Below, piece by piece: positions 1 through 10,001 of a stretch of 64,000 nt of DNA. The position numbers and the translations under genes were made by a program. The stretch is from Muricea muricata (Eukaryota > Cnidaria > Anthozoa > Malacalcyonacea > Plexauridae). The notes under the pieces were generated by a model. It saw nothing but the letters and a program-made list of their open reading frames with translations, was not told the origin of the DNA and made no database searches. Within the stretch, counting starts at the first letter, position 1. The number at the start of each line of letters is the position of its first letter. The stretch lies in contig OY979726.1 in assembly GCA_963855995.1 (NCBI GenBank), forward strand, positions 7,230,701-7,294,700, given 5' to 3'.

Positions 1-3000
1 CAGTCCGAGCATGTTTTTACGCTCAAATCGCTTCGAGAACGCCTAAAACGCGATTTTGATTATTGTAAGAGTGTTTCTTTTCAATTTCAATGCACGTTGA
101 AGGTTTCTAATTTCAACATGCTATTTTGCTGATGTCGATAGTTTGAGCACCGAAAACATGATTGCGGACATGCTAAGTTCTCCAATTTCGATTTAGAAGC
201 TGTCTTTTAGATACGCGATTGCTATATATAATTGTGCTCAACTCGTTCTTTTTAGCACTCAAAACATCATTTTAAGCTCTAAAACGTCGCCGTGATCGAT
301 TTGAGACGGATATTTTTAGTTTGCAGTCTGAGCATGTTTTTACGCTCAAATCGCTTCGAGAACGCCTAAAACGCGACTTTGATGATTGTAAGAGCGTTTC
401 TTTTCAGTGTCAAAGCATGTTGTAGGTTTCTCATTTCAACATGCTATTTTGCTGATGTCAATAGTTTGAGCGCCGAAAACGTGATTGAAGACTTGCTAAG
501 TTCTCCAATTTCGATTTAGAAGCTGTCTTTTAGGTCCGCGATTGCAATATATCATTGGGCTCAACTCGTTCATTTTAGCACTCAAAACATCATTTTAAGC
601 TCTAAAACGTCGCCGTGATCGATTTGAGACGGCAATTATTGTTGGAAGTCCGAGCATTTTTTTACGCTCAAATCGCTTCGAGAACGCCTAAAACGCGATT
701 TTGATTATTGTAAGAGCGTTTCTTTTCAGTCTCAATGCACGTTGTAGGTTTCTAATTTCAACATGCTATTTTGCTGATGTCGATAGTTTGAGCGCCGAAA
801 ACATGATTTCGGACATGCTAAGTTCTCCAATTTCGATTTAGAAGCTGTCTTTTACATACGCGATTTCAATATATCATTGTGCTCAACTCGTTCTTTTTAG
901 CACTCAAAACATCATTTTAAGCTCTAAAACGTCGCCGTGATCGATTTGAGACGGATATTTTTAGTTTGCAGTCTGAGCATGTTTTTACGCTAAAATCGCT
1001 TCGAGAACGCCTAAAACGCGATTTTGATGATTGTAAGAACGTTTCTTTTCAGTCTCAAAGCATGTTGTAGGTTTCTCATTTCAACATGCTATTTTGCTGA
1101 TGTCGATAGTTTGAGCGCCGAAAACATGATTGCGGACATGCTAAGTTCTCCAATTTCGATTTAGAAGCTGTCTTTTAGATACGCGATTTCAATATATCAT
1201 TGGGCTCAACTCGTTCATTTTAGCACTCAAAACATCATTTTAAGCTCTAAAACGTCGCCGTGATCGATTTGAGACGGCAATTTTTAGTTGGCAGTCCGAA
1301 CATGTTTTTACGCTCAAATCGCTTCCAGAACGCCTAAAACGCGATTTTGATGATTGTAAGAACGTTTCTTTTCTTTCTCAAAGCATGTTGTAGGTTTCTC
1401 ATTTCAACATGCTATTTTGCTGATGTCGATAGTTTAGCGCCGAAAACGTGATTGCGGACTTGCTAAGTTCTCCAATTTCGATTTAGAAGCTGTCTTTTAG
1501 GTCCGCGCTTGCAATATATCATTGGGCTCAACTCGTTCATTTTAGCACTCAAAACATCATTTTAAGCTCTAAAACGTTGCCGTGATCGATTTGAGACGGA
1601 TATTTTTAGTTTGCAGTCCGAGCATGTTTTTACGCTCAAATCGCTTCGAGAACGCCTAAAACGCGATTTTGATTATTGTAAGAGCGTATCTTTTCAGTCT
1701 CAATGCACGTTGTAGGTTTTTAATTTCAAAATGCTATTTTGCTGATGTCGATAGTTTGAGCGCCGAAAACATGATTGCGGACATGCTAAGTTCTCCAATT
1801 TCGATTTAGAAGCTGTCTTTTAGATACGCGATTGCTATATATCATTGTGCTCAACTCGTTCTGTTTAGCACTCAAAACATCATTTTAAGCTCTAAAACGT
1901 CGCAGTGATCGATTTGAGACGGATATTTTTAGTTTGCAGTCCGAGCATGTTTTTACGCTCAAATCGCTTCGAGAACGCCTAAAACGCGATTTTAATTATT
2001 GTAAGAGCGTTTCTTTTCAGTCTCAATGCACGTTGTAGGTTTCTAATTTCAACATGCTATTTGGCTGATGTCAATAGTTTGAGCGCCGAAAACATGATTG
2101 CGGACATGCTAAGTTCTCCAATTTCGATTTAGAAGCTGTCTTTTAGATACGCGATTGCTATATATCAATGTGCTCAACTCGTTCTTTTTAGCACTCAAAA
2201 CATCATTTTAAGCTCTAAAACGTCGCCGTGATCGATTTGAGACGGATATTTTTAGTTTGCAGTCTGAGCATGTTTTTACGCTCAAATCGCTTCGAGAACG
2301 CCTAAAACGCGACTTTGATGATTGTAAGAGCGTTTCTTTTCAGTGTCAAAGCATGTTGTAGGTTTCTCATTTCAACATGCTATTTTGCTGATGTCGATAG
2401 TTTGAGCGCCGAAAACGTGATTGCGGACTTGCTAAGTTCTCCAATTTCGATTTAGAAGCTGTCTCTTAGGTCCACGATTGCAATATATCATTGGGTTCAA
2501 CTCGTTCATTTTAGCACTCAAAACATCATTTTAAGCTCTAAAACGTCGCCGTCATCGATTTGAGACGGCAATTATTGTTGGAAGTCCGAGCATTTTTTTA
2601 CGCTCAAATCGCTTCGAGAACGCCTAAAACGCGATTTTGATTATTGTAAGAGCGTTTCTTTCAGTCTCAATGCACGTTGTAGGTTTCTAATTTCAACATG
2701 CTATTTTGCTGATGTCGATAGTTTGAGCGCTGAAAACATGATTTCGGACATGCTAAGTTCTCCAATTTCGATTTAGAAGCTGTCTTTTACATACGCGATT
2801 GCAATATATCATTGTGCTCAACTCGTTCTTTTTAGCACTCAAAACATCATTTTAAGCTCTAAAACGTCGCCGTGATCGATTTGAGACGGATATTTTTAGT
2901 TTGCAGTCTGAGCATGTTTTTACGCTCAAATCGCTTCGAGAACGCCTAAAACGCGACTTTGATGATTGTAAGAACGTTTCTTTTCAGTCTCAAAGCATGT

Positions 3001-6000
3001 TGTAGGTTTCTCATTTCAACATGCTATTTTGCTGATGTCGATAGTTTGAGCGCCGAAAACGTGATTGCGGACTTGCTAAGTTCTCCAATTTCGATTTAGA
3101 ATCTGTCTTTTAGATACGCGATTTCAATATATCATTGGGCTCAACTCGTTCATTTTAGCACTCAAAACATCATTTTAAGCTCTAAAACGTCGCCGTGATC
3201 GATTTGAGACGGATATTTTTAGTTGGCAGTCCGAGCATGTTTTTACGCTCAAATCGCTTCCAGAACGCCTAAAACGCGATTTTGATGATTTTAAGAACGT
3301 TTCTTTTCAGTCTCAAAGCATGTTGTAGGTTTCTCATTTCAACATGCTATTTTGCTGATGTCGATAGTTAAGCGCCGAAAACGTGATTCCGGACTTGCTA
3401 AGTTCTCCAATTTCGATTTAGAAGCTGTCTTTTAGGTCCGCGCTTGCAATATATCATTGGGCTCAACTCGTTCATTTTAGCACTCAAAATCTTAATTTTA
3501 AGCTCTAAAACGTCGCCGTGATCGATTTGAGACGGATATTTTTAGTTTGCAGTCCGAGCATGTTTTTACGCTCAAATCGCTTAGAGAACGCCTAAAACGC
3601 GATTTTGATTATTGTAAGAGCGTTTCTTTTCAGTCTCAATGCACGTTGTAGGTTTCTAATTTCAACATGCTATTTTGCTGATGTCGATAGTTTGAGCGCC
3701 GAAAACATCATTGCGGACATGCTAAGTTCTCCAATTTCGATTTAGAAGCTGTCTTTTAGATACGCGATTTCAATATATCATTGTGCTAAACTCGTTCTTA
3801 TTAGCACTCAAAACATCATTTTAAGATCTTAAACGTCGCCGTGATCGATTTGAGACGGATATTTTTAGTTTGCAGTCTGAGCATGTTTTTACGCTCAAAT
3901 CGCTTCGAGAACGCCTAAAACGCGACTTTGATGATTGTAAGAACGTTTCTTTTCAGTCTCAAAGCATGTTGTAGGTTTCTCATTTCAACATGCTATTTTG
4001 CTGATGTCGATAGTTTGAGCGCCGAATACGTGATTGCGGACTTGCTAAGTTCTCCAATTTCGATTTAGAATCTGTCTTTTAGATACGCGATTTCAATATA
4101 TCATTGGGCTCAACTCGTTCATTTTAGCACTCAAAATCTTAATTTTAAGCTCTAAAACGTCGCCGTGATCGATTTGAGACGGATATTTTTAGTTTGCAGT
4201 CCGAGCATGTTTTTACGCTCAAATCGCTTAGAGAACGCCTAAAACGCGATTTTGATTATTGTAAGAGCGTTTCTTTTCAGTCTCAATGCACGTTGTAGGT
4301 TTCTAATTTCAACATGCTATTTTGCTGATGTCGATAGTTTGAGCGCCGAAAACATGATTGCGGACATGCTAAGTTCTCCAATTTCGATTTAGAAGCTGTC
4401 TTTTAGATACGCGATTGCTATATATCATTGTGCTCAACTCGTTCTTTTTAGCATTCAAAACATCATTTTAAGCTCTAAAACGTCGCCGTGATCGATTTGA
4501 GACGGATATTTTTAGTTTGCAGTCTGAGCATGTTTTTACTCTCAAATTGCTTCGAGAACGCCTAAAACGCGATTTTGATGATTGTAAGAGCGTTTCTTTT
4601 CAGTCTCAATGCACGTTGTAGGTTTCTAATTTCAACATGCTATTTTGCTGATGTCGATAGTTTGAGCGCCGAAAACATGATTGCGGACATGCTAAGTTCT
4701 CCAATTTCGATTTAGAAGCTGTCTTTTAGATACGCAATTGCTATATATCATTGTGCTCAACTCGTTCTTTTTAGCACTCAAAACATCATTTTAAGCTCTA
4801 AAACGTCGCCGTGATCGATTTGAAACGGATATTTTTAGTTTGCAGTCTGAGCATGTTTTTACGCTCAAATCGCTTCGAGAACGCCTAAAACGCGACTTTG
4901 ATGATTGTAAGAGCGTTTCTTTTCAGTGTCAAAGCATGTTGTAGGTTTCTCATTTCAACATGCTATTTTGCTGATGTTGATAGTTTGAGCGCCGAAAACA
5001 TGATTTCGGACATGCTAAGTTCTCCAATTTCGATTTAGAAGCTGTCTTTTACATACGCGATTTCAATATATCATTGTGCTCAACTCGTTCTTTTTAGCAC
5101 TCAAAACATCATTTTAAGCTCTAAAACGTCGCCGTGATCGATTTGAGACGGATATTCTTAGTTTGCAGTCTGAGCATGTTTTTACGCTCAAATCGCTTCG
5201 AGAACGCCTAAAACGCGATTTTGATGATTGTAAGAACGTTTCTTTTCAGACTCAAAGCATGTTGTAGGTTTCTCATTTCAACATGCTATTTTGCTGATGT
5301 CGATAGTTTGAGCGCCGAAAACATGATTGCGGACATGCTAAGTTCTCCAATTTCGATTTAGAAGCTGTCTTTTAGATACGCGATTTCAATATATCATTGG
5401 GCTCAACTCGTTCTTTTTAGCACTCAAAACATCATTTTAAGCTCTAAAACGTCGCCGTGATCGATTTGAAACGGATATTTTTAGTTTGCAGTCTGAGCAT
5501 GTTTTTACGCTCAAATCGCTTCGAGAACGCCTAAAACGCGACTTTGATGATTGTAAGAGCGTTTCTTTTCAGTGTCAAAGCATGTTGTAGGTTTCTCATT
5601 TCAACATGCTATTTTGCTGATGTTGATAGTTTGAGCGCCGAAAACATGATTTCGGACATGCTAAGTTCTCCAATTTCGATTTAGAAGCTGTCTTTTACAT
5701 ACGCGATTTCAATATATCATTGTGCTCAACTCGTTCTTTTTAGCACTCAAAACATCATTTTAAGCTCTAAAACGTCGCCGTGATCGATTTGAGACGGATA
5801 TTCTTAGTTTGCAGTCTGAGCATGTTTTTACGCTCAAATCGCTTCGAGAACGCCTAAAACGCGATTTTGATGATTGTAAGAACGTTTCTTTTCAGACTCA
5901 AAGCATGTTGTAGGTTTCTCATTTCAACATGCTATTTTGCTGATGTCGATAGTTTGAGCGCCGAAAACATGATTGCGGACATGCTAAGTTCTCCAATTTC

Positions 6001-6020
6001 GATTTAGAAGCTGTCTTTTA
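1..6020 (+). repeat. 322-323 bp satellite array, segment 1
   Basis: Head-to-tail monomers start at 1, 324, 646 and so on (register word CAGTCYGAGCATG). Type A monomers carry GATTATTGTAAGAG, CAATGCACG, CTAATTTC and AGATACGCG; type B carry GATGATTGTAAG, CAAAGCATG, CTCATTTC, CGGACTTGC and AGGTCCGCG. They mostly alternate. No gene is present. The stretch 1614-2815 matches 28841-30365 and 49468-50668 but runs on without the retrotransposon, so it preserves the empty target site. Near 4860-5820 a 645 bp dimer with GATGTTGATAG, CATGATTTCGG and GGATATTCTTAG is repeated twice. The array is cut at 6020 by a DNA transposon. Confidence 0.97.
2808..2815. other. Empty target site matching the retrotransposon insertion point
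   Basis: ATCATTGT occurs here once, in uninterrupted satellite, in the monomer that corresponds to the one split at 30358-30365/34851-34858 and 50661-50668/55154-55161. The surrounding diagnostic variants (TTTCTTTCAGTC just upstream, GCGCTGAAAACATG, AGAATCTGTC downstream) are shared. It is a paralogous pre-insertion allele within the same array. Confidence 0.85.
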
Positions 6021-6370
6021 CACTGCAAAAAATGATGTGTAAATTTACACAAGTTTTTGTGTAAAATCTAATATTTACACAATTATTTGTGTTCACCCAA
6101 CACAAAAATTGAGGTAATTTTTTAACTCAAATTTTTGTGTTAAATTTACACAAAATATTTGGTAAAAGTAGCTATTACACAATATATTGTGTAAGATTTT
6201 ACTCAAGAGTTTGAGTAAATGTACACATAGATTGTGTTAACTGTTTTACTCAAATAACACGAGTTACTTTTACACACAATATCGCGTAAACGAACAAAAT
6301 GTGTAATTTTACTCAACAATTTGAGTAAACACTCCGCTTTTGCACAAAACAATGTGTTAGCAAAACCATG
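6021..6370. repeat. Left subterminal motif cluster (TTTACACAA / TTGTGTAAA)
   Basis: About 350 bp is packed with short words of the form TGTGTAAA, TTTACACAA, TTGAGTAAA and TTTACTCAA in both orientations. The matching cluster is at the other end of the element. In En/Spm and other families such clusters bind transposase; that role is inferred here. No coding potential is seen. Confidence 0.85.
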
Positions 6371-6447
6371 TTACAACAATATGAAATATTCTTATTGACG
6401 TTTTTGGTTTTCTGAACACAGCAGGAATGTAGGGTAATTTGGCGAGA

Positions 6448-6653
6448 TGGTAATAATTCCGTGTTCTCAGTACGCGAAATTAAATTTCAATCCAAGCCCT
6501 AAATCTAACCAAATCTTCAATCCATCAAAGCAAAGATCAAAGTTAAAACATGACAAATAAAATGCTGGTTAGGATTAGGGTTTGGGTTAGGGCTTGGATT
6601 AGAATTTAATTTCGCGTACTGAGAACACGGAATTATTACCAAATTATTACCAA
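6448..6653. mobile_element. Small inverted-repeat (MITE-like) element nested in the DNA transposon
   Basis: The left arm (6448 to about 6510) begins TGGTAATAATTCCGTG and runs through TACGCGAAATTAAATTT. The right arm (about 6566-6641) is its near-exact reverse complement, ending GGAATTATTACCA. The arms cover about 60 bp each around a loop of about 55 bp. CGAGA occurs immediately outside both ends (6443-6447 and 6654-6658) if the right end includes the extra AATTATTACCAA, suggesting a 5 bp target duplication. The inner arms contain TTAGGG-like words. No ORF is present. Confidence 0.75.
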
Positions 6654-7418
6654 CGAGACAGCGGGGCTAAATGAGACAGTCAAGGATAAACGGGAATCCT
6701 TGGTGTGTGACCGCATTTTTGACAACAAAAACATTGCAGGCTCATAAACGATCACCTTCGAAGTTCAACAACGTGTTTATAGTAGAGCGATACATTTTTG
6801 GGACGAAATTATTTTATATTTTGTGTACGAAATCAGGAACGCGACAGCGAAATTAAGGTACGTTATTACTTGGCCATTTTCAAAATTGCTTTCTCAATTA
6901 AAGTGAATCGTAATTTGAAAATATACAGCGTGTATCAGGCACATAAAATCAAAGTGTTTTTCGTATGGTGTGTGTATTTTGAACATACTGGCATTATTTT
7001 TAGCTATTTGGGCCTATAGATACGGCCACCAGCATTGGGGCAAAATGAGACAGGGGACTTTCTTTATAAGACAGTCTATTTTAATAGGTTTGGTTTGTTA
7101 AAGCTATATATTTTAAAGACTCTACATGGCTTATGGCTATTAAAACATCACATATTCATGCTGTAGCTTATTTGTTTTCAATGTTTGTTCATGACAGAAT
7201 AATATTTTACATCTAAAAACTTTCATAAGTTTACTGGTGTGCATCAATTTAAACAGACTTAATTCATCTTGAAATCTAGTGATAAACTAAGGTTATTCAT
7301 TTATGTGATCACTGAGCACTTTATTTATGTGACCACTGAGCACTTTAAATTGGCATTTTCTGATTAAACAGTTATTGTTTTAGCTAATTTGCTTTCTGCT
7401 ATCATGTTAAACTTTAGA
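6654..7418. other. Transposon interior without recognisable gene
   Basis: Overlapping short ORFs at 6671-6856 and 6798-7019 have low-complexity, AT-driven composition and no motif I recognise. A short phrase (GGGGC.AAATGAGACAG) occurs near 6662 and again near 7037. This could be the promoter, leader or first intron of the gene downstream, but nothing in the sequence proves it. Confidence 0.5.
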
Positions 7419-7838
7419 ATGGTGAGAAACTACAAAAGAAAAACTGACCGAAGCAAATAGAAGAGGCCATTTCAGCAGTGGAAAAAAAGGAAATGTCAGT
7501 CTGCAAAGTCGCTCTATCCTTCGGTGTTCCCAAGGATTCCCTGAACCGTGGAGTAAATGGTAAGCTAAAAAAGTTTGTCCTTTGACGAAAGACATAAAAA
7601 TATGTTATGGCGATATCGTGCTGTTCTTACACATAAGCTAGAAAAAGAGCTTGAAGATTACATTTTAGAAATGGATCAAGCATTCTATGGTTTGTCAACT
7701 AATGACATCAGAACTGTAGTGTTTGAGTACTGCAGGAAAAATAACATTGAAAACAATTTTAACAAAGATAAGCAAATGGCTGGTCGAGACTACTGCTACT
7801 ATCAAGTGACCATGGATCAACCAATCAGACTTGTTTGA
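7419..7838 (+). pseudogene. Broken transposase N-terminus: pipsqueak HTH plus CENP-B type HTH
   Basis: A candidate acceptor (TTTAG) precedes ATG at 7419, which starts MVRNYKRKTDRSK and then meets TAG. One frame over, the text continues with EEAISAVEKKEMSVCKVA and SFGVPKDSLNRGV (7463-7560), the typical HTH_psq layout. A second frame change near 7570 leads to an 87-codon frame (7575-7838) with LTHKLEKELEDYILEMDQ, GLSTNDIRTVVFEYC and NKDKQMAGRDY, the layout of the CENP-B/Tigger DNA-binding domain. In pogo/Tigger and jerky-like proteins these two domains precede a DDE_1 catalytic domain; none is recognisable downstream. Two frame breaks and the missing catalytic core make this a pseudogene, presumably the former transposase of the surrounding element. 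An alternative is a captured host gene of the same domain family. Confidence 0.75.
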
Positions 7839-8218
7839 TATAATTATATTTAATCAACCAATAAGATGCATGCTAAGGCATTTACAGTTACAGTATTGGT
7901 AGTGCATGGTATTTATTAAATCTAAGTGTTTTGCTTTGAGTGACATCTACACAACTATGCACACATCATTTAAAAGAAATCTAACAATAAACTCAACTTG
8001 CAATAGACCATTTCTGAACAGATCGATGAATCCTCTACATTGTCAAACAAGTAACACCTAGTCAATCCTTGGTGCAAATTTACTCGGCATTATAGTTTAG
8101 CACTAAGCCTTGTGTTCCTGTATTTTATAACTGAGGTGTACAATTGAAAAATCGTCTGTTATATATATTTACTTTTGCATGGTTGCAGTTGTACTTAAGA
8201 ATTGTTCCTTAATTTTAG
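7839..8218. other. AT-rich spacer or intron, nothing recognised
   Basis: No conserved reading frame is seen between the transposase remnant and the next coding stretch. The segment ends in a plausible acceptor, TTAATTTTAG, at 8209-8218. Confidence 0.5.
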
Positions 8219-9544
8219 ATTATCGCAGAATTCGAGAGATTATTGGGTGTTACCACAAGCGTAGAGGGGATGTTTCAACAAAACTTTGCCCAAGTGTCAT
8301 AAGCAATATTGTGTATTGCAGCCAAGCTCAGAGGAAGAAAGCCTTTAGTTGATGGGTTGTTGAAATTGTTGGAGAAAGATCCTTTGGATGATCATGATAT
8401 GGAGACTGAAAGCACTGAAGGTAATTCATCTGGTGTGAGAACATACTAATTGTTTTAATTAGCTCATACATGTACTGATAGCTGAAAGAATATTCATATC
8501 ACTAACTTGTACACCTTGATCTGTTAGTAGAGGTTCAGGCTCAGCATGTGCTTGCCAATGGTTAATTGGATAGATTAAACTCATCAGCTGATTGTATATT
8601 AGGTAGGTAAAATAAAGGGCCTAGGAGTAGTGGCAGTCAGTCAAAGATGGACATCTTCAATATCAATAACTCTGTTTTAATGATAATCTTATTTTGTAAT
8701 TTAGATGAGAAAGCAATGGTTGCAATGTCTGTCCTTCCTGCTATCTTAGACACAAGAGCAAAGAAAAGTGATTATAAACTTGTTCATGTAATCAAGGTTA
8801 GTATGATTTTTGTCAAACTAATTCAAGGTGCATTCCTAATGGTATTGCATCTGGATATTGGCTCTATTAGTAAAATATACCTTAATTGGCTCCAGTCTCC
8901 ACCCACAGCAAAGTTTATATCAATTTTACATAACAAACCACAATCTAATCACGGTTGAAACTGCTAACAATAGCATGATCTAATTAACACTAGCCAATCA
9001 AAAGATAGATGTCTGACGACCAATCAGATAAAAAGCAGGCTTTTGGTTTTTTTTTATATGCAACCAAACTGGGTTTGTATCCTTCTTTCCTTCCATCTGC
9101 CCACGTTTAAGGAAGGGAGAACAGAGTCTAATACTAATACTCATACCAGCATATACCATCTTGTTAATTATTATAGCAAATATTTAGTAAGCTCTTATTT
9201 TATTTTAATAATAGGATGATGATGATGTCCTGCAACATCTTGAAGGATTGACGCCAGACCCTACGATAATTGTTGAAGGATCGCTGGATGCCCCAAGTCA
9301 GGTCATGATCGCTGCCGAAAAACAAATGGTTTGCCAAATTATGGACAGAAATGTTTTAAATGCCCATCCGTGTTTCATGGCAATTTGTTATGTTTTCATG
9401 TTTACTTATCCTCCACCTATTAAGAACTTTTGTTTGTATCTGCAAAAATGTGTGTTGCAGATCAAAGATGGCAAGAAAGTGCCAACATGTATAATGTCTT
9501 TTATAAATGACATTGACTGCTTAGTAACTAAAAGTAGTTTGTAG
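8219..9544 (+). CDS. Three-exon gene fragment with conserved-looking C-terminal domain, function unknown
   Basis: Three stretches join in phase across canonical GT..AG borders. Exon a ends at 8420 (GAAG|GTAATT) and encodes AKLRGRKPLVDGLLKLLEKD. Exon b, 8705-8796 (TTTAG| ... AAG|GTTAGT), encodes EKAMVAMSVLPAILDTRAKK. Exon c, 9215-9544 (ATAG|GAT ... TAG), encodes LTPDPTIIVEGSLDAPSQV, then YVFMFTYPPP, FCLYLQKCVLQIKDGKKVP and SFINDI before the stop. The pattern of a Y-x-F/L-N-x-x-YP segment, then a F-x-F-L-Q-K helix and a short C-terminal helix, resembles from memory the C-terminus of uncharacterised multi-copy fish and invertebrate proteins. I cannot name the family. Exon a is uncertain upstream: TAA at 8300-8302 lies in its frame, while another frame (CPSVISNIVYCSQ) looks coding at 8280-8330, so a frameshift or an extra splice is likely. 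It is cargo of the transposon or part of its gene set; it may be dead. Confidence 0.5.
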
Positions 9545-9628
9545 TCGTAAATTGTGTATAAGGGTTGTCTGTTGAGTGAATTGTATTTAACTAGTGTAAA
9601 TTTGCAAACTTTTTATCTGTATTTTGGC

Positions 9629-9634
9629 AATAAA
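9629..9634 (+). promoter_or_regulatory. Polyadenylation signal AATAAA
   Basis: AATAAA lies about 85 bases after the TAG at 9542-9544, at the expected distance for the three-exon gene fragment, and before the right subterminal repeats start. Confidence 0.6.
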
Positions 9635-9689
9635 TGATTTTTAAGAAAACCGTTTCTTATTCTCCTTACATATACCCATAAATCTAACG

Positions 9690-10001
9690 ATATTTGTATG
9701 TAAAATTTACACAATGGATGCGTAAGCATCAAATTTTGTGTATTTTCCTTGAGTAAATTTACCTATGTTTTTGTGTAGTGTTTACACAACCAATGTGTAA
9801 ATTGGAATTTTACACCAAATTTTGTGTTGCTGTGGATGCATTTCCTCTGTGTAAATTTACCGATATTTTTGTGTAATGTTACACAAGCAATGTGTAAATT
9901 TACTAATACTTTTGAGTAAGTTTACACATATAAATGTGTTGCTGTGGATGCAAAATTTACTCAAGATTTTGTGTAAAATTTACACATATTTTTTTGCAGT
10001 G
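9690..10001. repeat. Right subterminal motif cluster of the DNA transposon
   Basis: This is the counterpart of the left cluster, with repeated GTGTAAATTTAC, TTTTGTGTA, TTTACACA and TTGAGTAAAT words, ending in TTTTTTTGCAGTG. A short phrase TTGTGTTGCTGTGGATGCA near 9821-9840 recurs as GTGTTGCTGTGGATGCA near 9934. Confidence 0.85.

Larger units (their letters stand above)
6021..10001. mobile_element. DNA transposon, TA target duplication, CACTGCAAAAAA ends, about 3.98 kb
   Basis: The left end reads CACTGCAAAAAA after TA at 6019-6020. The right end reads TTTTTTTGCAGTG before TA at 10002-10003. Removing the element and one TA restores an ordinary monomer, seen uninterrupted at 11940, 26144 and 46770. 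The terminal inverted repeat is about 12-13 bp, followed at both ends by about 300 bp rich in TTTACACAA and TTGAGTAAA-type words. The interior holds a small inverted-repeat element, a broken pipsqueak/CENP-B transposase N-terminus and a spliced gene fragment. TA duplication and CENP-B type helix-turn-helix fit a pogo/Tigger (Tc1-mariner) element. CAC..GTG ends and subterminal motif clusters also recall animal CACTA/EnSpm elements. The superfamily is not settled, and no complete DDE domain was seen, so the copy is probably non-autonomous. Confidence 0.88.

Noticed and set aside
1-6020. CRISPR-like array of repeats
   Set aside because: There are no unique spacers; the whole 322-323 bp unit is repeated head to tail, as in satellite DNA.
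6566-6600. Interstitial telomeric repeat (TTAGGG-like words)
   Set aside because: There are only a few imperfect copies, and they are part of the inverted arm of a MITE-like element.
6798-7019. Possible small gene in the transposon leader region
   Set aside because: It overlaps another short frame, has low-complexity AT-driven composition and no motif or splice context that singles it out.
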